Shown: piece after piece, positions 9,068 through 19,116 of the stretch
Layout of the letters: every line of letters begins with the position of its first letter
Position numbering within the stretch: position 1 is the first letter of the stretch
Source of the DNA: Streptomyces kurssanovii
Lineage (GTDB): Bacteria; Actinomycetota; Actinomycetes; Streptomycetales; Streptomycetaceae
DNA length: 64,000 nucleotides
Direction of reading: 5' to 3'
Assembly: GCF_014649695.1 (NCBI RefSeq)
Contig: NZ_BMTN01000003.1
Coordinates: forward strand, 310,001 to 374,000
Notes under the pieces: generated by a model
The model's database searches: none
What the model was told of the DNA's origin: nothing
Seen by the model: the letters and a program-made list of their open reading frames with translations, nothing else
Program-made: the position numbers and the translations under genes

Positions 9068-10204
9068 ATGACGGCGAACACGGCCGGCCCTGCCGGCTCC
9101 GTGGGATCCGGCTCCTCCGGTTCGGGTTCCGTGGCCTCCGGCCCTTCCGGCTCCCCGGCCGCCGGCGGTGCCGTGTCCACCGCTCCGGTGACGGCGGCCC
9201 CGGGGCTGGAGCAGCGGGCGAGAGCCGTACTGCCCGGCGCGGCCTACGAGTTCTACGCGGCCGGCGCCGACGAGCACATCAGCGCGTCGGAGGCGACCGA
9301 CGCCTGGCGCGCCCGGCGGCTGCTGCCCCGGGTCCTGCGGGACGTGTCCAGCGTCGATACCGGTCTGGAGCTGCTCGGCAGCAGCCTGGCCCTGCCGGTG
9401 CTGGCCGCTCCGACCGCCTTCCACCGGATGGCGCACGACGAGGGCGAGGTGGCCACGGCGGCGGGCGTGGCCGCCGCCGGTTCGCTGATGGTGCTCTCCT
9501 CGCGGGCCACCCGGCACCCGGAGGACGTCGCCGTCGCGGCCGGTCCCTGGTGGTACCAGGTCTACTGGCTGCGGGACCGGGACGTGACCCGCCGTCAGGT
9601 CGAGCGGGCCACCGCGGCCGGCGCCCGCGCCCTCGTGCTGACCGTCGACGCCCCTTATGTGCCGCCGCGGACGACGGCCCCGCTGCCGCTCCCGCGGGAC
9701 GACGAACTGTGCAGGTCCGTGGGGGCGGGCACGCGGCTGCCCGGCTGGGAGCAGGACCCGTCCGTGGGCCCGGGAACGATCAGCGAGCTCCAGCGGATGT
9801 CCGGTCTTCCGGTGCTGGTCAAGGGCGTCATGCGGGCGGACGACGCCAAGGCCTGCGTGGCTGCGGGTGCCGCCGGCGTGATCGTCTCCAACCACGGCGG
9901 CCGCCAGCTCGACCGGGCGGCCGCGACGGCCGACGTACTGCCTTCGGTGGTGCGGGCCGTCGGCGACCGGGTGCCCGTCCTCGTCGACGGCGGCATCCGC
10001 ACCGGTACGGACGTCCTGGTCGCCCTGGCCCTCGGGGCACGCGCCGTTCTGACGGGCCGTCCGGTGCTCTGGGCCCTCGCGGTGGACGGCGCTGAGGGAG
10101 TGAGCGGGCTGCTGGACTCCTACCGCCGCCAGCTCTCCACCGCCATGGCCCTGGCCGGCGCCGCCCGCCTCAGCGAGGTCGGACCGGATCTGCTGCACTC
10201 ATGA
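9068..10204 (+). CDS. FMN-dependent alpha-hydroxy acid oxidase/dehydrogenase
   Basis: A 378-residue member of the glycolate oxidase/lactate dehydrogenase/mandelate dehydrogenase family. Family residues are present: YEFYAAGADEH, PTAFHRMAH, the LTVDAPY strand, the FMN lysine in LVKGVMRADD, the catalytic histidine in SNHGGRQLD, and VDGGIRTGTD for phosphate binding. It would oxidise a 2-hydroxy acid to a 2-oxo acid, which the aminotransferase upstream could then convert to an amino acid. The first 40 or so residues are a Gly/Ser/Pro-rich run not found in the family; the true start may lie further in, since the ATG at 9068 has a poor ribosome site. It is the last gene before a strong terminator. 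Confidence 0.85.
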   Translation: MTANTAGPAGSVGSGSSGSGSVASGPSGSPAAGGAVSTAPVTAAPGLEQRARAVLPGAAYEFYAAGADEHISASEATDAWRARRLLPRVLRDVSSVDTGLELLGSSLALPVLAAPTAFHRMAHDEGEVATAAGVAAAGSLMVLSSRATRHPEDVAVAAGPWWYQVYWLRDRDVTRRQVERATAAGARALVLTVDAPYVPPRTTAPLPLPRDDELCRSVGAGTRLPGWEQDPSVGPGTISELQRMSGLPVLVKGVMRADDAKACVAAGAAGVIVSNHGGRQLDRAAATADVLPSVVRAVGDRVPVLVDGGIRTGTDVLVALALGARAVLTGRPVLWALAVDGAEGVSGLLDSYRRQLSTAMALAGAARLSEVGPDLLHS

Positions 10205-10208
10205 GACG

Positions 10209-10243
10209 CCGGGATGCGGGGCGGAGCCCGCCCCGCATCCCGG
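10209..10243 (+). terminator. Perfect 16-bp terminator hairpin ending the peptide operon
   Basis: The arms 10209-10224 and 10228-10243 are exact reverse complements with a 3-nt loop (AGC). It begins 4 bp after the stop of the oxidase gene. There is no T run, which is usual for Streptomyces terminators. Confidence 0.85.
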
Positions 10244-10334
10244 CCGCCTCGTGGCGCGTCGTGTACCGCGGCCGGTGTACGAAGGCGGTGGCGCGTACTA
10301 CTTCAGGAGGCGCACCGGTTCCACCCGGCGGCAG

Positions 10335-10370
10335 CCGACGGCGCGCCGCCGTGCGCTTAGGGTTTCCACC

Positions 10371-10371
<1 letters not shown>
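10335..10371 (+). promoter_or_regulatory. Candidate leaderless promoter for the hydrolase-ABC fusion
   Basis: TAGGGT at 10358-10363 fits the actinobacterial TANNNT -10 box and would start transcription at or next to the A of the ATG at 10371. A CCGACG at 10335-10340 is a weak -35 at 17 bp spacing. No ribosome-binding site precedes the ATG, which fits a leaderless mRNA. Confidence 0.45.
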
Positions 10372-13135
<2,764 letters not shown>

Positions 13136-13139
<4 letters not shown>

Positions 13140-14023
13140 GCGCGCCCGTGGAGACCGGCACGACGAGGCCCGCGCTCGTCGGATCCGCGCCCGGCTACCG
13201 TGCCCGCCGCACGCTGCCTCTGCGGGTGGAGGCGATGCGGCAGCTGAAGCGCCGCCGGACGCTGGTGATGGCCGGGGTGCTGGGCGCGCTGCCGCTCGTC
13301 CTGATCGCGGCCTTCGCGATCGGCGGCACCCCGGACGGCCGGGACAACGGCCGGATCACGCTGATGGACACCGCCACGGCGTCCGGCGCGAACTTCGCGG
13401 CCACCTGCCTGTTCGTGTCGGCCGGCTTCCTTCTCGTCGTGCCGGTGGCGCTGTTCCACGGCGACACGGTCGCGTCGGAGGCCAATTGGTCCTCCCTGCG
13501 CTATCTGCTGGCCGCACCGGTACCGCGCACCAGACTGCTGTGGTCCAAGCTGGCCGTGGCACTGGGCTTCAGCGCGGCGGCGATGCTGCTGCTGCCGCTC
13601 GTGGGCCTGGTCTCCGGGACGATCGCCTACGGCTGGGGGCCCCTGGAGCTGCCCACCGGCGGATCGCTGGCCGCCACCGACACCCTGGCGCGGATCGGCC
13701 TGGTCGTGGCGTTCGTGTTCGTCTCCCAACTGGTGACCGCCGGGCTGGCGTTCTGGCTCTCCACGAAGACCGACGCGCCGCTGGGCGCGGTCGGCGGAGC
13801 CGTGGGCCTGACGATCGTCGGCAATGTGCTCGACGCCGTCACCGCGCTGGGTGGCTGGCGCGAAGTCCTGCCCGCCCACTGGCAGTTCGCCTGGATCGAC
13901 GCCCTCCAGCCGCAGTTGGAGTGGGGCGGCATGCTCAAGGGCTCCGCGGTCTCCGTCACGTACGCGCTGGTCCTGTTCGCGCTCGCGTTCCGCAACTTCG
14001 CCCGCAAGGACATCGTCTCGTAG
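13136..14023 (+). CDS. ABC transporter permease partner of the fused ATPase
   Basis: A 295-residue integral membrane protein with about six hydrophobic helices, beginning with LVMAGVLGALPLVLIAAFAIG near residue 43 and ending with a helix before a short basic tail. It resembles ABC-2 type permeases: a short cytoplasmic N-terminus, a first helix, a long outside loop, then the remaining helices packed together. The ATG overlaps the stop of the hydrolase-ATPase gene, so the two are made together and very likely form one transporter. Substrate and direction are unknown, although ABC-2 systems are mostly exporters. Confidence 0.8.
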
Positions 14024-14038
14024 GGCGATGCCGGGCGT

Positions 14039-14062
14039 AACGGGCAAAACGCCGCGCCCGTT
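14039..14062 (+). terminator. Weak hairpin after the ABC permease
   Basis: AACGGGC at 14039-14045 pairs with GCCCGTT at 14056-14062 across a 10-nt loop, 16 bp after the permease stop. The stem is short and the call tentative. Confidence 0.35.
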
Positions 14063-14158
14063 GCCGCATTGAGACTCTTCCGCAACTCTGCCGACTGCTC
14101 CCGTCGGCCCTCTCGAACGTCACATTCACAAGTGCCGACGACACGAGGGGGAGTCCGG

Positions 14159-15769
14159 ATGACATTCCGAACAGTGACGCGTACGAGGTTGGGCAAGGCG
14201 GTCGTGGCGGCCGCCCTGGCCGGCGGTGTGCTCCTCACCGCCGGCTGCGGCGGCTCGGAGAACACGGCGACCGACTCCTCCGAGGGGTACGCGCCGGCAC
14301 CGGACGCCGCACCGGCGCCCCTCGTACCGGACGGGGGCAAGGGTGGGCCGGACCGGGACGCGTCGGGCGAGGAGAAGCGGGACATCGCGCCGCCCGCCGA
14401 CTACCTCTCGACGTTCGCGCTCGACGTGGACACCGCCTCGTACGACTACACGCGCCGCCTGCTCAAGGAGGGCGGGGCGCCGGGCCGGCACCAGGTCCGG
14501 CCGGAGGAGTTCATCAACAGCTTCCGGCAGGACTATTCCCGGCCCCAGGGCGACGGGTTCACCGTGACGGTCGACGGAGCCCGGCCGGGCGACGGCGCCG
14601 GCGGCGGTGAGGGGGAGATCAAGCCGCAGACCCAGGACGCCGAGGGATACGAGGACGGCAACTGGTCCCTGGTCCGTGTGGGACTCGCCACCCGGCCCGC
14701 CGGCCGCGAGGCCGACCGGCCCCCCGCCGCGCTCACCTTCGTGATCGACATCTCCGGCTCCATGGCGGAGACAGGCCGGCTCGACCTCGTAAAGAAGTCG
14801 CTCGGCACCCTCACCGACCAGCTGCGTGACGACGACTCCATCGCCGTCGTCACCTTCAGCGGCGAGGCCGAGACCCGGCTGCCCATGACCCGCCTCGACG
14901 GCAACCGCGACCGTATCCGCTCCATCGTGGACGAGCTGGAGCCGACCGACTCCACCAACGTCGAGGCGGGCGTCACGACCGGCTACGACGAGGCCGTGGA
15001 GGGCCGCCGCAAGGGCGCCACCAACCGTGTGGTGCTGCTGTCCGACGCCCTCGCCAACACCGGCGAGACGGAAGCGGAGGCGATCCTCGAGCGCATCGAC
15101 GACGCCCGCCGCGAGCACGGCATCACGCTGTTCGGCGTGGGCGTCGGCAGCGACTACGGCGACGACCTGATGGAACGCCTCGCAGACAAGGGCGACGGCC
15201 ACACCACCTACGTCTCCACCGACGAGGAGGCACGCAAGGTCTTCGTCGACCAGCTGCCCCGCCACGTCGAACTGCGGGCGCGGGACGCCAAGGCGCAGGT
15301 CGCGTTCGACCCGCAGACCGTCCAGCAGTTCCGGCTCATCGGCTACGAGAACCGCGAGGTCGCGGACGACGACTTCCGCAACGACCGCGTGGACGGCGGA
15401 GAAGTGGGCCCCGGCCACACGGTGACGGCGCTCTACGCGGTACGCCTGCGGGACGGCGCGCGCGGCCACGTCGCCACCGCGACCGTACGCTGGCTCGATC
15501 CCAGGACCCGGGCGCCGCACGAGGAGAGCGGCACTGTGGAGACCGACGCGATCGACGGGGCCCTGTGGGACGCACCGTCGAAGCGGCTCCAGATCACGGC
15601 GGTCGCCGCGTACTTCGCCGAGTCGCTGCGCGGAGGCTCCGTGCCGGGCGCGCCGGGCCTCGGCGCACTGGAGGACCGGGCACGGGCGCTCGCGAGGTTC
15701 ACGGAGGACAGTGCCGTGGAGGAACTGGCGGACGCGATCGAGCGGGCGCAGCGGTCGGGGCGGTACTGA
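14159..15769 (+). CDS. YfbK-like von Willebrand factor A lipoprotein
   Basis: The ATG at 14159 follows a strong GGGGGAG ribosome site and gives 536 residues. The N-terminus is a lipoprotein signal ending LLTAGC, so it should be anchored to the outer face of the membrane. After a disordered Asp/Pro-rich linker come a YfbK-type N-terminal domain (DYLSTFALDVDTASYDYTRR), a VWA domain with the complete metal site DISGS in FVIDISGSM, and a C-terminal DUF3520-like region (RLIGYENREVADDDFRNDR). VWA lipoproteins of this kind bind partner proteins through Mg2+. No partner gene is evident nearby. It appears to be transcribed alone. Confidence 0.85.
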   Translation: MTFRTVTRTRLGKAVVAAALAGGVLLTAGCGGSENTATDSSEGYAPAPDAAPAPLVPDGGKGGPDRDASGEEKRDIAPPADYLSTFALDVDTASYDYTRRLLKEGGAPGRHQVRPEEFINSFRQDYSRPQGDGFTVTVDGARPGDGAGGGEGEIKPQTQDAEGYEDGNWSLVRVGLATRPAGREADRPPAALTFVIDISGSMAETGRLDLVKKSLGTLTDQLRDDDSIAVVTFSGEAETRLPMTRLDGNRDRIRSIVDELEPTDSTNVEAGVTTGYDEAVEGRRKGATNRVVLLSDALANTGETEAEAILERIDDARREHGITLFGVGVGSDYGDDLMERLADKGDGHTTYVSTDEEARKVFVDQLPRHVELRARDAKAQVAFDPQTVQQFRLIGYENREVADDDFRNDRVDGGEVGPGHTVTALYAVRLRDGARGHVATATVRWLDPRTRAPHEESGTVETDAIDGALWDAPSKRLQITAVAAYFAESLRGGSVPGAPGLGALEDRARALARFTEDSAVEELADAIERAQRSGRY

Positions 15770-15899
15770 CCTCCGGCGAGGGCGGGGGCGAGGACCAGGG
15801 CGAGGGCACGGACGGGGCAGGGGCGTTGGGGCGGCACCGCGGCCGGCAGAGCGTGGCGCAGGGCGCCTGACCGGCCGTCGGTGGGCTCCGCTCGCGGAC

Positions 15900-15965
15900 G
15901 GTTCGCGAGCGGATCGCAATCGGTTCGAGGATGGTTCGAGACCGGCGGGAAACCGGCCTCGAACC
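15900..15965. repeat. GGTTCG repeats and a 13-bp inverted repeat upstream of the DUF1772 gene
   Basis: GGTTCG occurs at 15900-15905, 15922-15927 and 15933-15938, the last two as GGTTCGAG. The arms 15933-15945 and 15953-15965 form a 13-bp inverted repeat with one mismatch and a 7-nt loop. It could be an operator for the next gene or a terminator for the VWA gene. Confidence 0.5.
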
Positions 15966-16015
15966 GCCCCACGCCGACCGAAAACACGGCGCGCCGCCCA
16001 CCGTGTCAGGCCATC

Positions 16016-16492
16016 ATGAACGGCATGGCCACCCTTCTCCTCGCCCTTGCCGTCGTGTCCACCGGTCTGTACGCCGGCTTCTTCGTGATCTTCCAGACGG
16101 GCATCATGCCCGCGCTCGCGACCCTGTCCGACGAACAGTTCGTGCCCGCCATGCGCCGCATCAACGAGAAGGTGCCACGCGGCTCGTTCATGCTGGCCTT
16201 CCTCGGCAGCCTGGGATTCCCCGTCGCGGCGCTCTTCGTCCCCGTCGACGGCCGTACCGCCACCGACCGCTGGCTGATCATCGCCGCCCTCGTCTGCGCG
16301 TTCGTCGGTCACGTCATCACCAGCGCCGGGAACGTCCCGCTGAACAACGCCCTCGCGGCGGCCGAGAACTCGCCACGGCCCGCCCGCGAGATCCGGGCCG
16401 CGTTCGAGGGCAAGTGGAACGCCCTGCACCTGGTGCGCACCCTGTTCGCCCTCGCCGCGTTCGTGCTCATGGTGTGTGCCGCGACGGCTTGA
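16016..16492 (+). CDS. DUF1772 (anthrone oxygenase family-like) membrane protein
   Basis: A 158-residue protein with four hydrophobic helices: TLLLALAVVSTGLYAGFFV, MLAFLGSLGFPVAALFV, WLIIAALVCAFVGHVI and a C-terminal one. The stretch VGHVITSAGNVPLNNALAA and the later WNALHLVRTL fit the DUF1772 family. Some fungal members are called anthrone oxygenases, but bacterial members have no proven activity. The ATG at 16016 was chosen because upstream codons in the frame look non-coding; an ATG at 16025 is also possible, and neither has a good ribosome site. The gene stands alone behind a repeat-rich leader. Confidence 0.75.
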   Translation: MNGMATLLLALAVVSTGLYAGFFVIFQTGIMPALATLSDEQFVPAMRRINEKVPRGSFMLAFLGSLGFPVAALFVPVDGRTATDRWLIIAALVCAFVGHVITSAGNVPLNNALAAAENSPRPAREIRAAFEGKWNALHLVRTLFALAAFVLMVCAATA

Positions 16493-16575
16493 GACGCGGT
16501 GACCCGATGACGCGGTGGCCCGTGGATGCGGGACCCGGTGATGCGGTGGGTCCGTGGTGCGAGTCGCCGCGCCCG

Positions 16576-16884
16576 TCAGAAGCTGCCGGGCACCGCCTCG
16601 AGCCGCAGGAACGGGATCGACTCACCCACCCGGCGGTAGTCCGCCTCGCTGCCGTCGACCTCGTACCCCATGAACCGGCAGAGCCACCGGTCGGATTCCA
16701 CCACCTCGATGACCGTCCTGCGGGTCAGCCCCGACGTACGGCCGGTGTGGATCAACAGCAGCAGACGCCGCCCGAACAGGGGCCCGAGGCCGATCCGGTA
16801 GAGGTGGACCGGCAGCCTGGCCACGAAGCGTCTGAGACCGGCAGGGAGCGGGGGACGCCGCGGCGTGGGGCGCTGAGAAGTCAC
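16576..16884 (-). CDS. Internally shortened deazaflavin-dependent nitroreductase-family protein
   Basis: The GTG at 16884 follows an AGAGAGG ribosome site and gives only 102 residues, while DUF385/Ddn-type proteins are usually about 140-150. The N-terminal part is normal for the family (LPVHLYRIGLG, LLLLIHTGRTSGLTRRTVIEVV), and so is the C-terminal tail (LCRFMGYEVDGSEADYRRVG, then IPFLRLE). The segment between, which normally holds the strands that cover the F420 cofactor and the conserved WYRN-type region, is missing: VVESD runs straight into RWLCRFMGY. The frame is kept, so this looks like an in-frame deletion of roughly 45 codons. The protein is probably inactive as an oxidoreductase; whether it is still expressed is unknown. 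Confidence 0.7.
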   Translation of the reverse strand: MTSQRPTPRRPPLPAGLRRFVARLPVHLYRIGLGPLFGRRLLLLIHTGRTSGLTRRTVIEVVESDRWLCRFMGYEVDGSEADYRRVGESIPFLRLEAVPGSF

Positions 16885-17004
16885 GTACCTGCCTCTCTGA
16901 GCGGTGCGGAGGGGGCGAGGGCCTCGGCCGACGACCCGGAGGCCGGTAGTTCTCCGAGAGCGGCTTCGATTCGGTAACGGGGGCGGACCAGGACGATTCG
17001 ACTG

Positions 17005-17017
17005 TGCAACCTTTGCA
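17005..17017. promoter_or_regulatory. TGCAA-N3-TTGCA palindrome in a divergent intergenic region
   Basis: TGCAACCTTTGCA has perfect 5-bp arms around a 3-bp centre, between the nitroreductase-family gene and the phosphatase gene. A TAGTCT box follows at 17018-17023. It resembles a dimeric regulator site; the regulator is not known. Confidence 0.4.
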
Positions 17018-17143
17018 TAGTCTAAGAGTGGTGGCGAGGCCGACGGGGGCGTCCGCGCCCCTCTTCCGCGCGCCCGGCTGCCGCGTGGCCGTGGCGCCCG
17101 ACGGAGACCGTTTCCCGCCAGCCGATCAACCGCGGAGTCCGAC

Positions 17144-18205
17144 TTGGCCGAGCAGATCCCGTCGCGCTCCCGACTGCTGTCCGCCCTCCCGTTCGTGGTG
17201 ATGGGCATAGTCGCCCTGGTCGACGTGACAGCCGGGTCCAGCGTGGGATTCCTCGCCCTCGTCTCGCTCGGTCCAGCCTTCGCCGGACTCGTGGGCGGAT
17301 GGCGGCGTACGGCACTGATCGGCGTCCTGTCGCTGGGCTTCTGCTTCGGTCTGGGGATCTACGACGGGGTGCTCGGCGAACGCCGCTGGTACTCGGCCAT
17401 AGCCTCGGTGGCCGGGGTGACCGGAGCGGGTGTGGCGGCCGCGGTGATGCGGCAGCGGCGGGAGGCCGAGCTCGCCAGCATGCGTTCCATCGCGGAGGTC
17501 GCGCAGCGCGTCCTGCTGCGGCCCGTGCCGCGCACGGCGGGCCATCTGCGGGTGGCCGTCTCCTACACCTCGGCGCTCGCGGAAGCCCGTATCGGCGGCG
17601 ATCTGTACGAGGTGGTCACCTCACCGGGAGGCGTACGGGTCATCGTCGGCGACGTCCAGGGCAAGGGGCTCGAGGCGGTCGAGACGGCAGCCGTCGTCCT
17701 CGGCGCCTTCCGGGAGGCGGCGCACGAGGAAGAGGACCTGGCAGGCGTCGGCGAGCGGCTCGAGCGGGCCCTCGAACGGGAGCTCCAGGGCGGGGAGAAG
17801 TTCGTCACGGCGGTGCTCGCGGAACTGCAGCCGGGCAAGGGCGTGACCCTGCTCAACTACGGGCATCCCGCGCCGATGGTGGTGCGCAGCGACGGAACGG
17901 TCTCCTTCGCGGAGCCGCCCAGGCGGGCCCTGCCGCTCGGGCTCGGACTCCATGGGACCTCCGGCCCCGAGCCGTTCACCGCCGACTTCGCGCCGGGCGA
18001 CCAGATGTTCCTGTACACGGACGGGGTCACCGAGACCCGCGACCGGGGCGGACGGTTCTACCCCCTCGGTGAGCGGGGCCATCTGCTGAGGACCCAGGAT
18101 CCGGAGGCGGCGCTGGCGGAACTCCGCGCGGACCTGGAGCAGTACGCACAGGCGCCGCCGCACGACGACGCCGCGATGCTGCTGATCCGCCACCGCCGGG
18201 AGTGA
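17144..18205 (+). CDS. Membrane-anchored SpoIIE-type PP2C serine phosphatase
   Basis: The TTG at 17144 follows a GGAG site and gives 353 residues. The first 100 residues hold three or four hydrophobic helices with short loops. The remainder is a complete SpoIIE/RsbU-type PP2C domain: metal aspartates in RIGGDLYEVV and VIVGDVQGKG, then NYGHPAPMVV, MFLYTDGVTETRD and the final PPHDDAAMLLI. Proteins of this layout dephosphorylate anti-sigma-antagonist proteins in partner-switching networks. No GAF, PAS or anti-sigma kinase domain is attached, and no partner gene sits beside it, so its target lies elsewhere. The upstream region is divergent with a shortened nitroreductase-family gene and holds a palindrome. 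Confidence 0.87.
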   Translation: MAEQIPSRSRLLSALPFVVMGIVALVDVTAGSSVGFLALVSLGPAFAGLVGGWRRTALIGVLSLGFCFGLGIYDGVLGERRWYSAIASVAGVTGAGVAAAVMRQRREAELASMRSIAEVAQRVLLRPVPRTAGHLRVAVSYTSALAEARIGGDLYEVVTSPGGVRVIVGDVQGKGLEAVETAAVVLGAFREAAHEEEDLAGVGERLERALERELQGGEKFVTAVLAELQPGKGVTLLNYGHPAPMVVRSDGTVSFAEPPRRALPLGLGLHGTSGPEPFTADFAPGDQMFLYTDGVTETRDRGGRFYPLGERGHLLRTQDPEAALAELRADLEQYAQAPPHDDAAMLLIRHRRE

Positions 18206-18371
18206 CGGGGGCGCGGCGGCGCGGCGGGTCGTCGGCACGCCGGTCCCGGCTCATCGCCGTCCGCGCTGCCGGCCGAAAAGACGTGTGGGCGGGGGCGGGG
18301 CGGCGCCCGGCCAGGGAACGTGGCGCGAGGCCGCCGCACGGCAGCGGGGCGGCGCGCGGTACAAAGAAGAA

Positions 18372-18911
18372 ATGACCGAACCAGCGCACTCCTCGTACTC
18401 CTCGCGGGGGATGGACGACGTCGACGCCGTGACCCGTGCGGTGCTGACCGCGTCCCGGCTGCTCGTCGCCCTCTCCGCCCGCTCGCTCGCCGCGGTCGAG
18501 GACCGGGTGACGTTGCCGCAGTTCCGGCTGCTGGTCGTGCTGTCGCTGGAGGGACCGGCCAAGCTGGTCGTACTCGCCGACCGGCTCGGTGTGAACCCGT
18601 CGACGGCCATGCGCATGATGGACCGGCTGATCGCGGCGGGCCTGGCCGACCGGCAGGTCAACCCTGACAACCGGCGTGAGACGGTGCTGCGGCTGACGAC
18701 GGAGGGCCGGCGCATCGTCGAGGACGTCACGGCCCAGCGCCGCAAGGAGATCGCGGCCATCGTCGAACGGCTCGACCCGTCGCAGCGGGCCGCGCTCATC
18801 GGCGCCCTGGCCGCCTTCACGGAGGCGGGTGGCGAACCGGCGGTGCCCGAAGATGAGGGCGAGCTGTACCCGCTGGGCTGGTCGGACACGGGGCCGCGGC
18901 CCGGCCGCTGA
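18372..18911 (+). CDS. MarR-family transcriptional regulator
   Basis: The ATG at 18372 gives 179 residues with a winged-helix MarR domain: LPQFRLLVVLSLEGPAKLVVLADRLG, the recognition helix NPSTAMRMMDRLIAAG, the wing DRQVNPDNRRETVLRLT and a C-terminal dimer helix RRIVEDVTAQRRKEI. MarR proteins bind short palindromes as dimers and usually repress nearby genes until a ligand binds. The ribosome site is weak (AAGAAG). A TTGCAC-N-GTGCAA palindrome of the type MarR proteins favour lies at 19042-19054, just past the 3' end of this gene. The ligand and targets are unknown. Confidence 0.85.
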   Translation: MTEPAHSSYSSRGMDDVDAVTRAVLTASRLLVALSARSLAAVEDRVTLPQFRLLVVLSLEGPAKLVVLADRLGVNPSTAMRMMDRLIAAGLADRQVNPDNRRETVLRLTTEGRRIVEDVTAQRRKEIAAIVERLDPSQRAALIGALAAFTEAGGEPAVPEDEGELYPLGWSDTGPRPGR

Positions 18912-19041
18912 CGCCGCTGAGTGCCTGGCGGGGAGGACCCGGTCGACATCGCCGGCGTGCGGTGGTCGAGCTGCGTCACCGTGCCAGTGCCGCTCCCGGG
19001 CAGAGGCCGGCGAACAGCCGGGTCCTCCACCACGAGAAGCA

Positions 19042-19063
19042 TTGCACAGTGCAAGGGATTTTA
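19042..19063 (-). promoter_or_regulatory. MarR-type palindrome with a minus-strand TAAAAT box
   Basis: TTGCACAGTGCAA at 19042-19054 is a perfect 6-1-6 palindrome. On the minus strand TAAAAT (19063 to 19058) would place a start point inside the palindrome, with the transcript running antisense into the 3' end of the MarR gene. The -35 match is poor. Confidence 0.4.
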
Positions 19064-19116
19064 CTTCCCCTTGGCAGGCTGGGGTCCGCCGGACTCCGCC
19101 GAGGCGGTGCGCCGGG

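Noticed and set aside
2-10204. Assigning the left operon to bacilysin, cycloserine, tabtoxin, ketomemicin or dehydrophos-like pathways
   Set aside because: Each shares one or two enzyme types, such as an ATP-grasp ligase or a Fem-like transferase, but lacks the rest of this gene set and would need signature genes that are absent.
18251-19054. A minus-strand open frame starting inside the MarR-type palindrome
   Set aside because: Most of it is antisense to the MarR gene with shadow-like composition; I kept the promoter idea but not the protein.
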